From NCBI RefSeq assembly GCF_033366695.1, contig NZ_JAOBTQ010000001.1, positions 1,612,001-1,676,000 on the forward strand: a DNA stretch of 64,000 bases, read 5' to 3'. This stretch comes from Streptomyces sp. SCL15-4. GTDB taxonomy: Bacteria; Actinomycetota; Actinomycetes; Streptomycetales; Streptomycetaceae. Each line of letters opens with the position of its first letter. Within the stretch, counting starts at the first letter, position 1. Below are positions 1 through 7,603 of the stretch, piece by piece. The position numbers and the translations under genes are program-made. The notes beneath the pieces are model-generated. The model had not been told where the DNA came from. It worked only from the letters and a program-made list of their open reading frames with translations, and ran no database searches.

Positions 1-795
1 CGGGTGCTCGCGGAGTACGGCGTGACGGGCGTCGTCCATCTCGCGGCGCGCAAGCAGGTCGCGGAGTCGGTGGCCCGGCCCACTGCGTACTACCGGGAGA
101 ACGTGGGGGGCCTCGCCACCCTGCTGGACGCGGTCGCGGAGGCGGGCGTGGGCCGGCTGGTGTTCTCCTCGTCGGCGGCGGTGTACGGCAACCCGGACGT
201 GGACCTGATCACCGAGGACACCCCGTGCGCGCCGGTGAACCCGTACGGCGAGACCAAGCTGGCCGGGGAGTGGCTGGTGCGGGCGGCCGGGCGGGCGCAC
301 GGGATCTCCACCGTGTGCCTGCGCTATTTCAACGTGGCGGGCGCGGCGGCGCCGGAGCTGGCGGACACCGGCGTGTTCAACATCGTGCCGATGGTCTTCG
401 ACCGCCTCACCCGCGACGAGGCCCCGCGGATCTTCGGCGACGACTATCCGACCCCGGACGGCACCTGCGTCCGTGACTACATCCATGTGGCCGATCTCGC
501 CCAGGCCCATCTGGCGGCGGCGCGGCGGCTGGCCGACGGGGCGGTCACCGGTGATCTGACGCTGAACATCGGCCGCGGCGAGGGCGTCTCGGTGCGCGAG
601 CTGATCGAGGTCGTCGGGGAGGTCACCGGGGACCGCAGGGAGCCCGTGGTGGAGGGCCGCCGGCCGGGCGACGCGCCGCGCGCGGTGGCCTCGGCCGACC
701 GGGCCGCCGAGGCACTGGGCTGGCGGGCCCGGCGCGGGGTGCGGGAGATGGTCGGGTCGGCCTGGGAGGGCTGGCGGCTGCGTCACGGCCGGTGA
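1..795 (+). CDS. galE: UDP-glucose 4-epimerase, 5' end outside window
   Basis: This is the C-terminal part of a short-chain dehydrogenase-type sugar epimerase that interconverts UDP-glucose and UDP-galactose for the Leloir pathway and cell-surface sugars. The frame is open from base 1, so the start and the N-terminal GxxGxxG NAD-binding loop lie upstream of the window. Visible family marks are the FSSSAAVYG strand, the catalytic NPYGETK (Tyr-xxx-Lys), LRYFNVAGA, and TCVRDYIHVADLA, all in the order expected for GalE. About 264 residues are present of the usual 320-340. A strong hairpin follows the stop. Other NDP-sugar epimerases are possible, but the motif set fits GalE best. Confidence 0.88.
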   Translation, partial: RVLAEYGVTGVVHLAARKQVAESVARPTAYYRENVGGLATLLDAVAEAGVGRLVFSSSAAVYGNPDVDLITEDTPCAPVNPYGETKLAGEWLVRAAGRAHGISTVCLRYFNVAGAAAPELADTGVFNIVPMVFDRLTRDEAPRIFGDDYPTPDGTCVRDYIHVADLAQAHLAAARRLADGAVTGDLTLNIGRGEGVSVRELIEVVGEVTGDRREPVVEGRRPGDAPRAVASADRAAEALGWRARRGVREMVGSAWEGWRLRHGR

Positions 796-801
796 GCCGA
801 G

Positions 802-836
802 GCGCTGACCTGCGGAACGTTTCCGCAGGTCAGCGC
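802..836 (+). terminator. Hairpin terminator after galE
   Basis: A perfect 16-bp inverted repeat (arms 802-817 and 821-836) with a 3-base loop begins 6 bases after the galE stop. There is no T-tract, as is common for Streptomyces terminators. Confidence 0.75.
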
Positions 837-924
837 ACATGACAACGGTGTTCAGTGCCGCGTTGCCAATACCCCCCACCCGTAGTTCACTGGCCCTCCG
901 GGCAGGCAACGGAAGGCGGTAGTC

Positions 925-1866
925 ATGGGGGCAGGGCACGACCACGGGCACGCGCACTCCCACGCGCCGGCCCCGGGTACGGCCACGGCCGCGTACCGGG
1001 GACGGCTGCGCGTCGCGCTGGGCATCACGCTGATGATCATGGTGGTCGAGATCGTCGGCGGCCTGGTCGCGGACTCGCTCGCGCTGATCGCGGACGCGGC
1101 GCACATGGCGACCGACGCGGTGGGCCTCGGCATGGCACTGCTCGCGATCCACTTCGCGGGCCGCCCGCCGAGCACCAACCGCACCTTCGGCTACGCGCGC
1201 GCCGAGATCCTCGCGGCCCTCGCCAACTGTCTGCTGCTGCTCGGCGTCGGCGGCTACGTCCTGTACGAGGCGGTGCAGCGGTTCGTGGAGCCCGCCGAGA
1301 CCCGGGGCGGCCTGATGATCGTGTTCGGTCTGGTCGGCCTGGTCGCGAACTCGGTGTCGCTGATGCTGCTGATGCGCGGGCAGAAGGAGAGCCTGAACGT
1401 GCGCGGCGCCTTCCTGGAGGTGGCGGCGGACGCGCTGGGCTCGGTGGCGGTGCTGCTGTCGGCGGCGGTGATCCTGACCACCGGCTGGCAGTCGGCGGAC
1501 CCGGTCGCCTCCCTGGTCATCGGCCTGATGATCGTGCCGCGGACGCTGAAGCTGCTGCGCGAGACGCTGGACGTGCTGCTGGAGGCGGCTCCCAAGGGCG
1601 TCGACATGGCCGAGGTCCGGGCGCACATCCTGGCCCTGGACGGCGTGGAGGACGTGCACGACCTGCACGCCTGGACGATCACCTCGGGCATGCCGGTGCT
1701 GTCGGCGCACGTGGTGGTCAGCTCCGAGGTGCTGAACGCCATCGGGAACGAGAAGATGCTGCACGAGTTGCAGGGCTGCCTGGGCGACCACTTCGACGTG
1801 GAGCACTGCACGTTCCAGCTGGAGCCGGGCGGGCACGCGGAGCACGAGGCGCGGCTCTGCCACTGA
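925..1866 (+). CDS. Cation diffusion facilitator metal exporter (CzcD/ZitB type)
   Basis: A 313-residue cytoplasmic-membrane metal/proton antiporter of the CDF family, likely exporting Zn(II) or a similar divalent ion. The N-terminus is His-rich (GHDHGHAHSHAP), a usual metal-binding feature. Six hydrophobic segments are visible up to about residue 205, followed by the cytoplasmic ferredoxin-like domain with VEDVHDLHAWTI. The first transport-site motif is intact (LIADAAHMATD, His60-xxx-Asp64). In the second, Glu165 stands where many CzcD proteins have His (E165-xxx-D169). The ATG at 925 follows a GGAAGG site 9 to 14 bases upstream. The gene stands alone between two hairpins. Metal specificity cannot be read from the sequence. 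Confidence 0.9.
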   Translation: MGAGHDHGHAHSHAPAPGTATAAYRGRLRVALGITLMIMVVEIVGGLVADSLALIADAAHMATDAVGLGMALLAIHFAGRPPSTNRTFGYARAEILAALANCLLLLGVGGYVLYEAVQRFVEPAETRGGLMIVFGLVGLVANSVSLMLLMRGQKESLNVRGAFLEVAADALGSVAVLLSAAVILTTGWQSADPVASLVIGLMIVPRTLKLLRETLDVLLEAAPKGVDMAEVRAHILALDGVEDVHDLHAWTITSGMPVLSAHVVVSSEVLNAIGNEKMLHELQGCLGDHFDVEHCTFQLEPGGHAEHEARLCH

Positions 1867-1879
1867 CGGCACCGCCGGC

Positions 1880-1910
1880 CCGCCGTCCGGCACGCCTCGC
1901 CGGACGGCGG
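1880..1910 (+). terminator. Hairpin terminator after the CDF gene
   Basis: An 11-bp perfect inverted repeat, arms 1880-1890 and 1900-1910 with a 9-base loop, begins 14 bases after the CDF stop codon. Confidence 0.65.
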
Positions 1911-2063
1911 GGACCCGGCCGGTTTCCGGCGGCGGACGCCGGGCACGATGGCCTACCGGGTCCGGCCGCCGGTGCCGCTCCGCGCGCGACAGGCGTGCGG
2001 CGCGCCCGGGGCGCCGGGACCGTACGGCAGACTTGGGATGCTGGACCGAAGCGAAGGATGCGT

Positions 2064-2657
2064 ATGCCGATCACACCCGCCACCGCGACGCACGGCTCGT
2101 CGAAGGGCACCGCAGAGGCGATCTTGCTGGAACTGGTCGACGAGGACGGTGTGACGATCGGCACCGAGGAGAAGCTCGCCGCCCATCAGCCGCCGGGACG
2201 GCTGCACCGGGCGTTCTCGGTGTTCCTCTTCGACGAGCGGGGCCGGCTGCTGCTCCAGCAGCGGGCGCTCGGCAAGTACCACTCCCCCGGCGTGTGGTCG
2301 AACACCTGCTGCGGTCACCCGTACCCGGGCGAGGCGCCGTTCACGGCGGCGGCCCGGCGCACCCACGAGGAGCTGGGCGTGTCGCCGTCGCTGCTCGCGG
2401 CGGCCGGCACGGTCCGCTACAACCACCCGGACCCCGTCTCCGGCCTGGTGGAGCAGGAGTACAACCACCTGTTCGTCGGCCTGGTGCAGGCGGCGCCCGC
2501 GCCGGATGCCGAGGAGGTCGCCGAGACCGTCTTCGTGACGGCGGACGAGCTGGCCGAGCGGCACGCCCGGGACGCGTTCTCCGCCTGGTTCATGACCGTG
2601 CTCGACGCGGCCCGGCCGGCGATCAGGGAGCTGACGGGCCCGACCGCCGGCTGGTGA
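2064..2657 (+). CDS. idi: Isopentenyl-diphosphate delta-isomerase, type I
   Basis: A 197-residue Nudix-fold enzyme that interconverts isopentenyl and dimethylallyl diphosphate for isoprenoid synthesis in the cytoplasm. Diagnostic parts are FSVFLFDERGRLLLQQRA, the active-site Cys in WSNTCCGHP, the degenerate Nudix box AARRTHEELGV, and the metal-binding acidic region EQEYNHLFVG. Length matches the type I family. Two in-frame ATGs lie 6 bases apart (2058 and 2064). The AAGG at 2054-2057 abuts the first but sits 6 bases before the second, so 2064 is preferred. It is a single gene, convergent with the ATPase gene on the other strand. Confidence 0.95.
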   Translation: MPITPATATHGSSKGTAEAILLELVDEDGVTIGTEEKLAAHQPPGRLHRAFSVFLFDERGRLLLQQRALGKYHSPGVWSNTCCGHPYPGEAPFTAAARRTHEELGVSPSLLAAAGTVRYNHPDPVSGLVEQEYNHLFVGLVQAAPAPDAEEVAETVFVTADELAERHARDAFSAWFMTVLDAARPAIRELTGPTAGW

Positions 2658-2666
2658 TCCGGCCCG

Positions 2667-3155
2667 CTACGGCAGCGCCGGGGGCTTGAGCGGCAGGGCG
2701 GCCCAGATCACCTTGCCGCCGCTCGCGGTGTGCTCCACGTCGATCACCCCGCCCGCCTCCCGGGCCACCTCGCGGACCAGGAGCAGCCCCCGGCCGCCGG
2801 TCCGGCCGTGGTCGGCCTCGAGGGCGGTGGGGCGGTAGGGGTGGTTGTCCTCCACCGACACCCGCACCCACTCCGCGCCGACGGCCACCTCCACGGCGAG
2901 CACCGGCGACAGCAGCGCCGCGTGCCGTACCGCGTTGGTGACCAGCTCGGAGACGATCAGCAGCAGGCCGTGCACCAGGTCGTCGGAGGCCGGCACGCCC
3001 TGGCGCAGCAGCAGGTCCCGTACCGCGTGCCGGGCCTGCGGGACCGAGGCGTCCACCGCGGCCGCGGTGAACCGCCAGACCCCTTCGTACGGCAGGGGGC
3101 CCGGCGGCCGTCCGCCGCGTTCCGCCGGGCACAGGCCGTGCCCGTGGTCGTCCAT
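2667..3155 (-). CDS. Anti-sigma-factor-type histidine kinase-like ATPase (RsbW/SpoIIAB fold)
   Basis: About 162 residues with a GHKL ATP-binding domain of the kind Streptomyces carries in dozens of copies. The N-box ISELVTNAVRH-like segment (IVSELVTNAVRH), VSVEDNHPYRP and the G-box GGRGLLLVREVA are all present. Such proteins usually phosphorylate an anti-sigma antagonist or bind a sigma factor, but no partner gene is adjacent, so the target is unknown. The start chosen is the ATG at 3155. The open frame reaches 3326, and a GTG about 12 codons further upstream is an alternative. Confidence 0.85.
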   Translation of the reverse strand: MDDHGHGLCPAERGGRPPGPLPYEGVWRFTAAAVDASVPQARHAVRDLLLRQGVPASDDLVHGLLLIVSELVTNAVRHAALLSPVLAVEVAVGAEWVRVSVEDNHPYRPTALEADHGRTGGRGLLLVREVAREAGGVIDVEHTASGGKVIWAALPLKPPALP

Positions 3156-3424
3156 CGTCCGGTCGCCGTCCTCGCGCTCGATTGTCACCACACGTCGAGT
3201 GTTGGCAATCAGGCGCGGCCACCCGGATGTCTGAACACAAGTCAGCGGGTATCGAACGGTTTCTGACCGACCGCGCCTGACCTGGTCGCGCGCGGGACTG
3301 TTCCTGTTCTCCGGACGCCGGTTCACGAACTAGTCGGGTTGTACGGGTTTGCCCTGCCGTGCCACCCGGTCCGCCGTCCGCTCCGCCGCCGGCGCCGCGG
3401 GACGCCTCCGCTACGATCCGCCGC

Positions 3425-4231
3425 ATGGACCCCCAGCTGTCCCATGAGGTCGCCGACTCCGTCGCCACCGTGGTGATCCGTCATCCCGCCAAGCGCAACG
3501 CCATGACGGCGGCGATGTGGCGGGCCCTGCCCCCGCTGCTGGACGCGCTCGCGGCCGACCCGGACGTACGGGCGCTGGTGCTGACCGGCGAGGGCGGCAC
3601 CTTCTGCGCGGGCGCCGACATCAGCACGCTCCAGGGCTCGCCGGAGGAGGCACAGGGCCTCGCGGTGGCGGCCGAGGAGGCCCTGGCCGCGTTCCCGAAA
3701 CCGACCGTCGCCGCGGTGCGCGGGCACTGTGTGGGCGGCGGGGCGCAGCTCGCGGCGGCCTGCGATCTGCGGCTGGCGGAGGAAGGCGCGCTGTTCGGGG
3801 TGACCCCGGCGCGGCTCGGCATCGTCTACCCGGCGTCCTCGACCCGCCGGCTGGTCGGTCTGGTCGGCCCGGCCACCGCCAAGTACCTGCTGTTCACGGC
3901 CGAGTTGATCGACGCCGGCCGGGCGCTGCGCACCGGTCTGGTGGACGAGGTGCTGCCCGAGGGAGAACTGGACAAGCGGACCGCGGAGCTGACCCGGGTG
4001 CTGGTGTCCCGCTCGCAGCTCACCCAGGCCGCCGCCAAGGAGTTCGCGGCCGGCCGCACCGACCGGGACGCGCACTGGGCGGCGCGGGCGCGCGGCAGCG
4101 GCGACACCGCGGAGGGGGTCGCCGCGTTCCTGGAGCGCCGGCCGCCGCGCTTCACCTGGACGGCGTCCGCGCCGGACCGGGGCACCGCCGGGGCCCGGCC
4201 GCCCGGCACCCCGGGGTTTCCCCGGCCCTGA
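3425..4231 (+). CDS. Enoyl-CoA hydratase/isomerase family protein
   Basis: A 268-residue crotonase-fold protein expected to hydrate enoyl-CoA or carry out a related acyl-CoA reaction. The oxyanion-hole regions are present: GEGGTFCAGADIS (residues about 55-67) and HCVGGGAQLAAACDLRLA. The ATG at 3425 gives the standard crotonase N-terminus (LSHEVADSVATVVIRHP). The last 30 residues are Pro/Arg-rich and do not look part of the fold. Substrate is not predictable. It lies upstream of, and in the same direction as, the LPFR gene and tex, but the gaps argue against a tight operon. Confidence 0.88.
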   Translation: MDPQLSHEVADSVATVVIRHPAKRNAMTAAMWRALPPLLDALAADPDVRALVLTGEGGTFCAGADISTLQGSPEEAQGLAVAAEEALAAFPKPTVAAVRGHCVGGGAQLAAACDLRLAEEGALFGVTPARLGIVYPASSTRRLVGLVGPATAKYLLFTAELIDAGRALRTGLVDEVLPEGELDKRTAELTRVLVSRSQLTQAAAKEFAAGRTDRDAHWAARARGSGDTAEGVAAFLERRPPRFTWTASAPDRGTAGARPPGTPGFPRP

Positions 4232-4276
4232 CGAGGTACCCGGTGCGCGAAGTCCCCGACGAGAGGAGACCGTGCC

Positions 4277-4408
4277 GTGTTCCGTGCCCTCGCAGACGTA
4301 CTGCGACAGATCGGCTCAGCCGTCGCGACGGTGGTCACGCTGCCGTTCCGCGCGCTCGCCCGGCTGTTCGGCGGAGCCTCGTCCACCGCGCGCGGCAGCC
4401 GGGCCTGA
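4277..4408 (+). CDS. Small LPFR-motif protein (43 aa)
   Basis: A 43-residue protein starting at GTG 4277 behind an excellent GAGAGGAG site (4261-4267), and reading MFRALADVLRQIGS-AVATVVTLPFRALARLFGG, then a Gly/Ser/Arg tail. It is one amphipathic to hydrophobic helix with a central LPFR. It resembles the small LPFR-motif proteins that recur in Streptomyces and have no known function. A membrane-surface location is inferred from the helix only. The in-frame GTG at 4272 belongs to another frame and gives no protein of this type. Confidence 0.72.
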   Translation: MFRALADVLRQIGSAVATVVTLPFRALARLFGGASSTARGSRA

Positions 4409-4513
4409 CCACCCGGCGCCCGGCGCCCCGCCGGGCGCCGCCCTGATCCCCGGTTGTCGGTGTCACCTGCCACAATTGCCGCGCAACCTCAGTGGAGAAG
4501 GCGGTACGGGATC

Positions 4514-6907
4514 GTGACCACACCCGGGTCCCTCGGAGCAGGGTCCATCGAAAGCAGGATCGCCGAGGAACTCGGCGTACGGGAGCGGCAGGTCAAGGCC
4601 GCGGTGGAGCTGCTGGACAGCGGCTCGACAGTGCCCTTCATCGCGCGCTACCGCAAGGAAGCGACCGAGATGCTCGACGACGCGCAGCTGCGCACGCTCG
4701 AGGAGCGGCTGCGCTATCTGCGGGAGCTGGAGGACCGGCGGAGCGCGATCCTGGAGTCGGTGCGGGAGCAGGGCAAGCTCACCGAGGAGCTTCAGGCGCG
4801 GATCCGCGGCGCCGAGACCAAGGCGCGGCTGGAGGACATCTACCTCCCGTACAAGCCCAAGCGGCGCACCAAGGCGCAGATCGCGCGCGAGGCGGGCCTG
4901 GAGCCGCTGGCGGACGGACTGCTGGGCGATCCGACGGTGGAACCGGCGGCCGCGGCCGCCGCGTTCGTGGACGCCGGCAAGGGCGTGGCCGATCCGCAGG
5001 CCGCGCTGGACGGCGCCCGGGCGATCCTGACCGAGCGGTTCGCCGAGGACGCCGACCTGATCGGCGAGTTGCGCGAGCGCATGTGGGTGCGCGGGCGGCT
5101 GGCCGCGAAGGTGCGCGAGGGCAAGGAGGAGGCGGGCGCCAAGTTCGCCGACTACTTCGACTTCGCCGAGCCGTTCACCGAGCTGCCCTCGCACCGGATC
5201 CTGGCGCTGCTGCGCGGGGAGAAGGAGGAGGTCTTGGACCTCGTCCTGGAGCCGGAGGAGCCGGCCGAGGGCCCGTCGTCGTACGAGGGCCTCATCGCCT
5301 CGCGGTTCGGGATCGCCGACCGGGGCCGGCCGGCCGACAAGTGGCTGACGGACACGGTCCGCTGGGCCTGGCGCACCCGTGTGCTGGTCCACCTCGGCAT
5401 CGACCTGCGCCTCAGGCTGCGCACGGCCGCCGAGGACGAGGCGGTGAACGTGTTCGCGGCGAACCTGCGGGACCTGCTGCTGGCCGCTCCGGCCGGCACC
5501 CGCGCCACGCTCGGTCTCGACCCGGGTTTCCGTACGGGCGTGAAGGTCGCCGTGGTCGACGCCACCGGCAAGGTCGTCGCCACGGACGTGATCCATCCGC
5601 ATGTGCCGGCCAACAAGTGGGACCAGGCGATCGCCACGCTGGCGCGGCTGGCGAAGGAGCACGACGTCGAGCTGATCGCCATCGGCAACGGCACGGCGTC
5701 CCGCGAGACCGACAAGCTCGCCGGTGAACTCGTCGCGAAGCACCCGGAGCTGAAGCTCACCAAGGTGATGGTGTCCGAGGCCGGCGCGTCGGTGTACTCG
5801 GCGTCGCAGTACGCCTCGCGGGAGCTGCCGGAGCTGGACGTGTCGCTGCGGGGCGCGGTGTCCATCGCGCGGCGCCTGCAGGACCCGCTGGCCGAGCTGG
5901 TGAAGATCGACCCGAAGTCCATCGGTGTCGGCCAGTACCAGCACGACCTGTCCGAGGTGAAGTTGTCCCGCTCGCTGGACGCGGTCGTCGAGGACTGTGT
6001 GAACGGCGTCGGCGTGGACGTCAACACCGCGTCCGTGCCGCTGCTCTCCCGCGTGTCGGGCATCTCCGCCGGGCTCGCCGAGAACATCGTGGCCCACCGG
6101 GACGCCAACGGCCCCTTCACCTCCCGCGCCGAGCTGAAGAAGGTGGCGCGGCTCGGCCCGAAGGCGTACGAGCAGTGCGCGGGCTTCCTGCGCATCCGGG
6201 GCGGGGCCGACCCGCTGGACGCCTCCAGCGTGCACCCGGAGGCCTACCCGGTGGTGCGCCGCATGGTGAAGACCACGGGTCAGGAGGTGGCGTCCCTCGT
6301 CGGCAACACGGCCGTGCTGCGCTCGCTCAGGCCGGCCGACTTCGTGGACGACACCTTCGGTCTGCCGACCGTCACCGACATCCTCAAGGAGCTGGAGAAG
6401 CCGGGCCGCGACCCGCGTCCCGCGTTCCGGACGGCCACCTTCAAGGAGGGCGTGGAGAAGATCTCCGACCTGTCCGCCGGGATGGTCCTGGAGGGCGTGG
6501 TGACGAACGTGGCCGCGTTCGGCGCGTTCGTGGACGTCGGTGTCCACCAGGACGGCCTGGTGCACGTGTCGGCGATGTCCAAGTCGTTCGTGAAGGACCC
6601 GCGCGATGTCGTCAAGCCCGGTGACATCGTCAAGGTGAAGGTCCTGGACGTGGACATCCCGCGCAAGCGGATCGCCCTGACCCTGCGGCTGGATGACGAG
6701 GCCGCCCCGCAGGCGCAGGGCGGCGGCCGGCCGCAGCGCGGCGGTGCCCGCCCGCCCCAGCAGCGGCAGGGCGGCGGCCAGGGGCAGGGGCAGCGGCAGG
6801 GCCGGGGCGGCGGCGACCGCGGCGGGCGCCAGGCCGCGGCGCCCGCCAACGGCGCGATGGCGGACGCGCTGCGCCGCGCGGGGCTGCTGGACCCGAAGAA
6901 GCGCTGA
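4514..6907 (+). CDS. tex: Tex family RNA-binding transcription accessory protein
   Basis: A 797-residue cytoplasmic nucleic-acid-binding protein, homologous to Tex/YhgF and yeast Spt6. Visible in order are the N-terminal helical segment ([30 protein letters not shown]), the YqgF/RNase H-like domain near residues 330-460 ([17 protein letters not shown]), the helix-hairpin-helix region ([38 protein letters not shown]), and the S1 domain from about residue 655 ([20 protein letters not shown]). After the S1 domain there is an unusual Gln/Gly/Arg-rich tail of about 50 residues before the conserved [16 protein letters not shown] end. The GTG at 4514 is preceded by GGAGAAGG. Confidence 0.93.
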   Translation: MTTPGSLGAGSIESRIAEELGVRERQVKAAVELLDSGSTVPFIARYRKEATEMLDDAQLRTLEERLRYLRELEDRRSAILESVREQGKLTEELQARIRGAETKARLEDIYLPYKPKRRTKAQIAREAGLEPLADGLLGDPTVEPAAAAAAFVDAGKGVADPQAALDGARAILTERFAEDADLIGELRERMWVRGRLAAKVREGKEEAGAKFADYFDFAEPFTELPSHRILALLRGEKEEVLDLVLEPEEPAEGPSSYEGLIASRFGIADRGRPADKWLTDTVRWAWRTRVLVHLGIDLRLRLRTAAEDEAVNVFAANLRDLLLAAPAGTRATLGLDPGFRTGVKVAVVDATGKVVATDVIHPHVPANKWDQAIATLARLAKEHDVELIAIGNGTASRETDKLAGELVAKHPELKLTKVMVSEAGASVYSASQYASRELPELDVSLRGAVSIARRLQDPLAELVKIDPKSIGVGQYQHDLSEVKLSRSLDAVVEDCVNGVGVDVNTASVPLLSRVSGISAGLAENIVAHRDANGPFTSRAELKKVARLGPKAYEQCAGFLRIRGGADPLDASSVHPEAYPVVRRMVKTTGQEVASLVGNTAVLRSLRPADFVDDTFGLPTVTDILKELEKPGRDPRPAFRTATFKEGVEKISDLSAGMVLEGVVTNVAAFGAFVDVGVHQDGLVHVSAMSKSFVKDPRDVVKPGDIVKVKVLDVDIPRKRIALTLRLDDEAAPQAQGGGRPQRGGARPPQQRQGGGQGQGQRQGRGGGDRGGRQAAAPANGAMADALRRAGLLDPKKR

Positions 6908-6918
6908 CGGCACGGTCT

Positions 6919-6949
6919 CGGGGCCGGGCGGGAGAGCCGTCCGGCCCCG
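6919..6949 (+). terminator. Hairpin terminator after tex
   Basis: A 9-bp perfect inverted repeat (6919-6927 and 6941-6949) with a 13-base loop begins 12 bases after the tex stop and is followed by an A-rich stretch. Confidence 0.55.
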
Positions 6950-6991
6950 GAAAACCGTGGACAAAGATCATCTGATCGTCAGACTCGTCGC

Positions 6992-7567
6992 ATGACGCGA
7001 TCAGATCCGAAGGCCGATCTCCGGGTGTACCTCCAGGACGCGCGAGACGTGCTGCTCTGGAAGCTCGACGGCCTGCCCGAGTACGACATCCGACGCCCGC
7101 TGACGCCCACCGGCACCAATCTGCTGGGCCTGGTCAAGCATCTGGCGGGTGCCGAGGCCCTGTACCTCGGCGCGGCCTTCGGCCGGCCGTTCCCCGGTAC
7201 GCCGCTGTGGTTCACGGGTGAGGCCGAGCCGGACTCGGACCTGTGGGCGCGGGCCGACGAGACCCGTCAGGAGATCACCGAGCGGTACCTGCGGGCCTGC
7301 GCGCACGCGGACGAGACCATCGCGGCGCTCCCCCTGGACGCGGTCGGCCGGCTGCCGGGCGCGCCCGGGAAGATCACGCTGCACCGGACGCTGACCCACA
7401 TGGTCGCCGAGACCCAGCGGCACGCCGGTCACGCGGACATCGTGCGCGAGCTGATCGACGGGGCCGTGGGCCAGCGGCCGGACGGCCTCAACGTCGCGCC
7501 CCGCGACCCGGACCACCTCGGCCGGGTCGAGCGAGCGGCGCGGGAGGCCGCGGCGCGCCGGTCCTAG
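6992..7567 (+). CDS. DinB-family protein (DUF664)
   Basis: A 191-residue four-helix DinB/YfiT-like protein. Such proteins bind a divalent metal through three histidines and often act as thiol-dependent transferases or as uncharacterised stress proteins. Supporting segments are LGLVKHLAGAEALYLG (first metal His), the WARADETRQEITERYLRACAHAD helix and TLTHMVAETQRHAGHADIVREL (further His residues). The ATG at 6992 has only a weak ribosome site and lies between two halves of a 9-bp inverted repeat (6970-6978, 6998-7006). The stop codon lies inside the downstream hairpin. Function is not known. Confidence 0.85.
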   Translation: MTRSDPKADLRVYLQDARDVLLWKLDGLPEYDIRRPLTPTGTNLLGLVKHLAGAEALYLGAAFGRPFPGTPLWFTGEAEPDSDLWARADETRQEITERYLRACAHADETIAALPLDAVGRLPGAPGKITLHRTLTHMVAETQRHAGHADIVRELIDGAVGQRPDGLNVAPRDPDHLGRVERAAREAAARRS

Positions 7568-7603
7568 GGCCTGTCTGACGATTCGCGTCGCGACAGGCCC
7601 TAG
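7564..7603. terminator. Bidirectional hairpin between dinB-like and ABC-F genes
   Basis: A 12-bp perfect inverted repeat, arms 7564-7575 and 7592-7603. The stop codon of the forward gene (7565-7567) lies in one arm and that of the reverse gene (7600-7602) in the other, so one element ends both transcripts. Confidence 0.8.

Noticed and set aside
4463..6964. Long open frame antisense to tex
   Set aside because: High GC keeps reverse frames open. The peptide has no recognisable motif, and the forward frame has all Tex domains.
6970..7006. 9-bp inverted repeat flanking the DinB-like start codon
   Set aside because: ATCTGATCG/CGATCAGAT may be an operator, but there is no regulator nearby and the match length can arise by chance.
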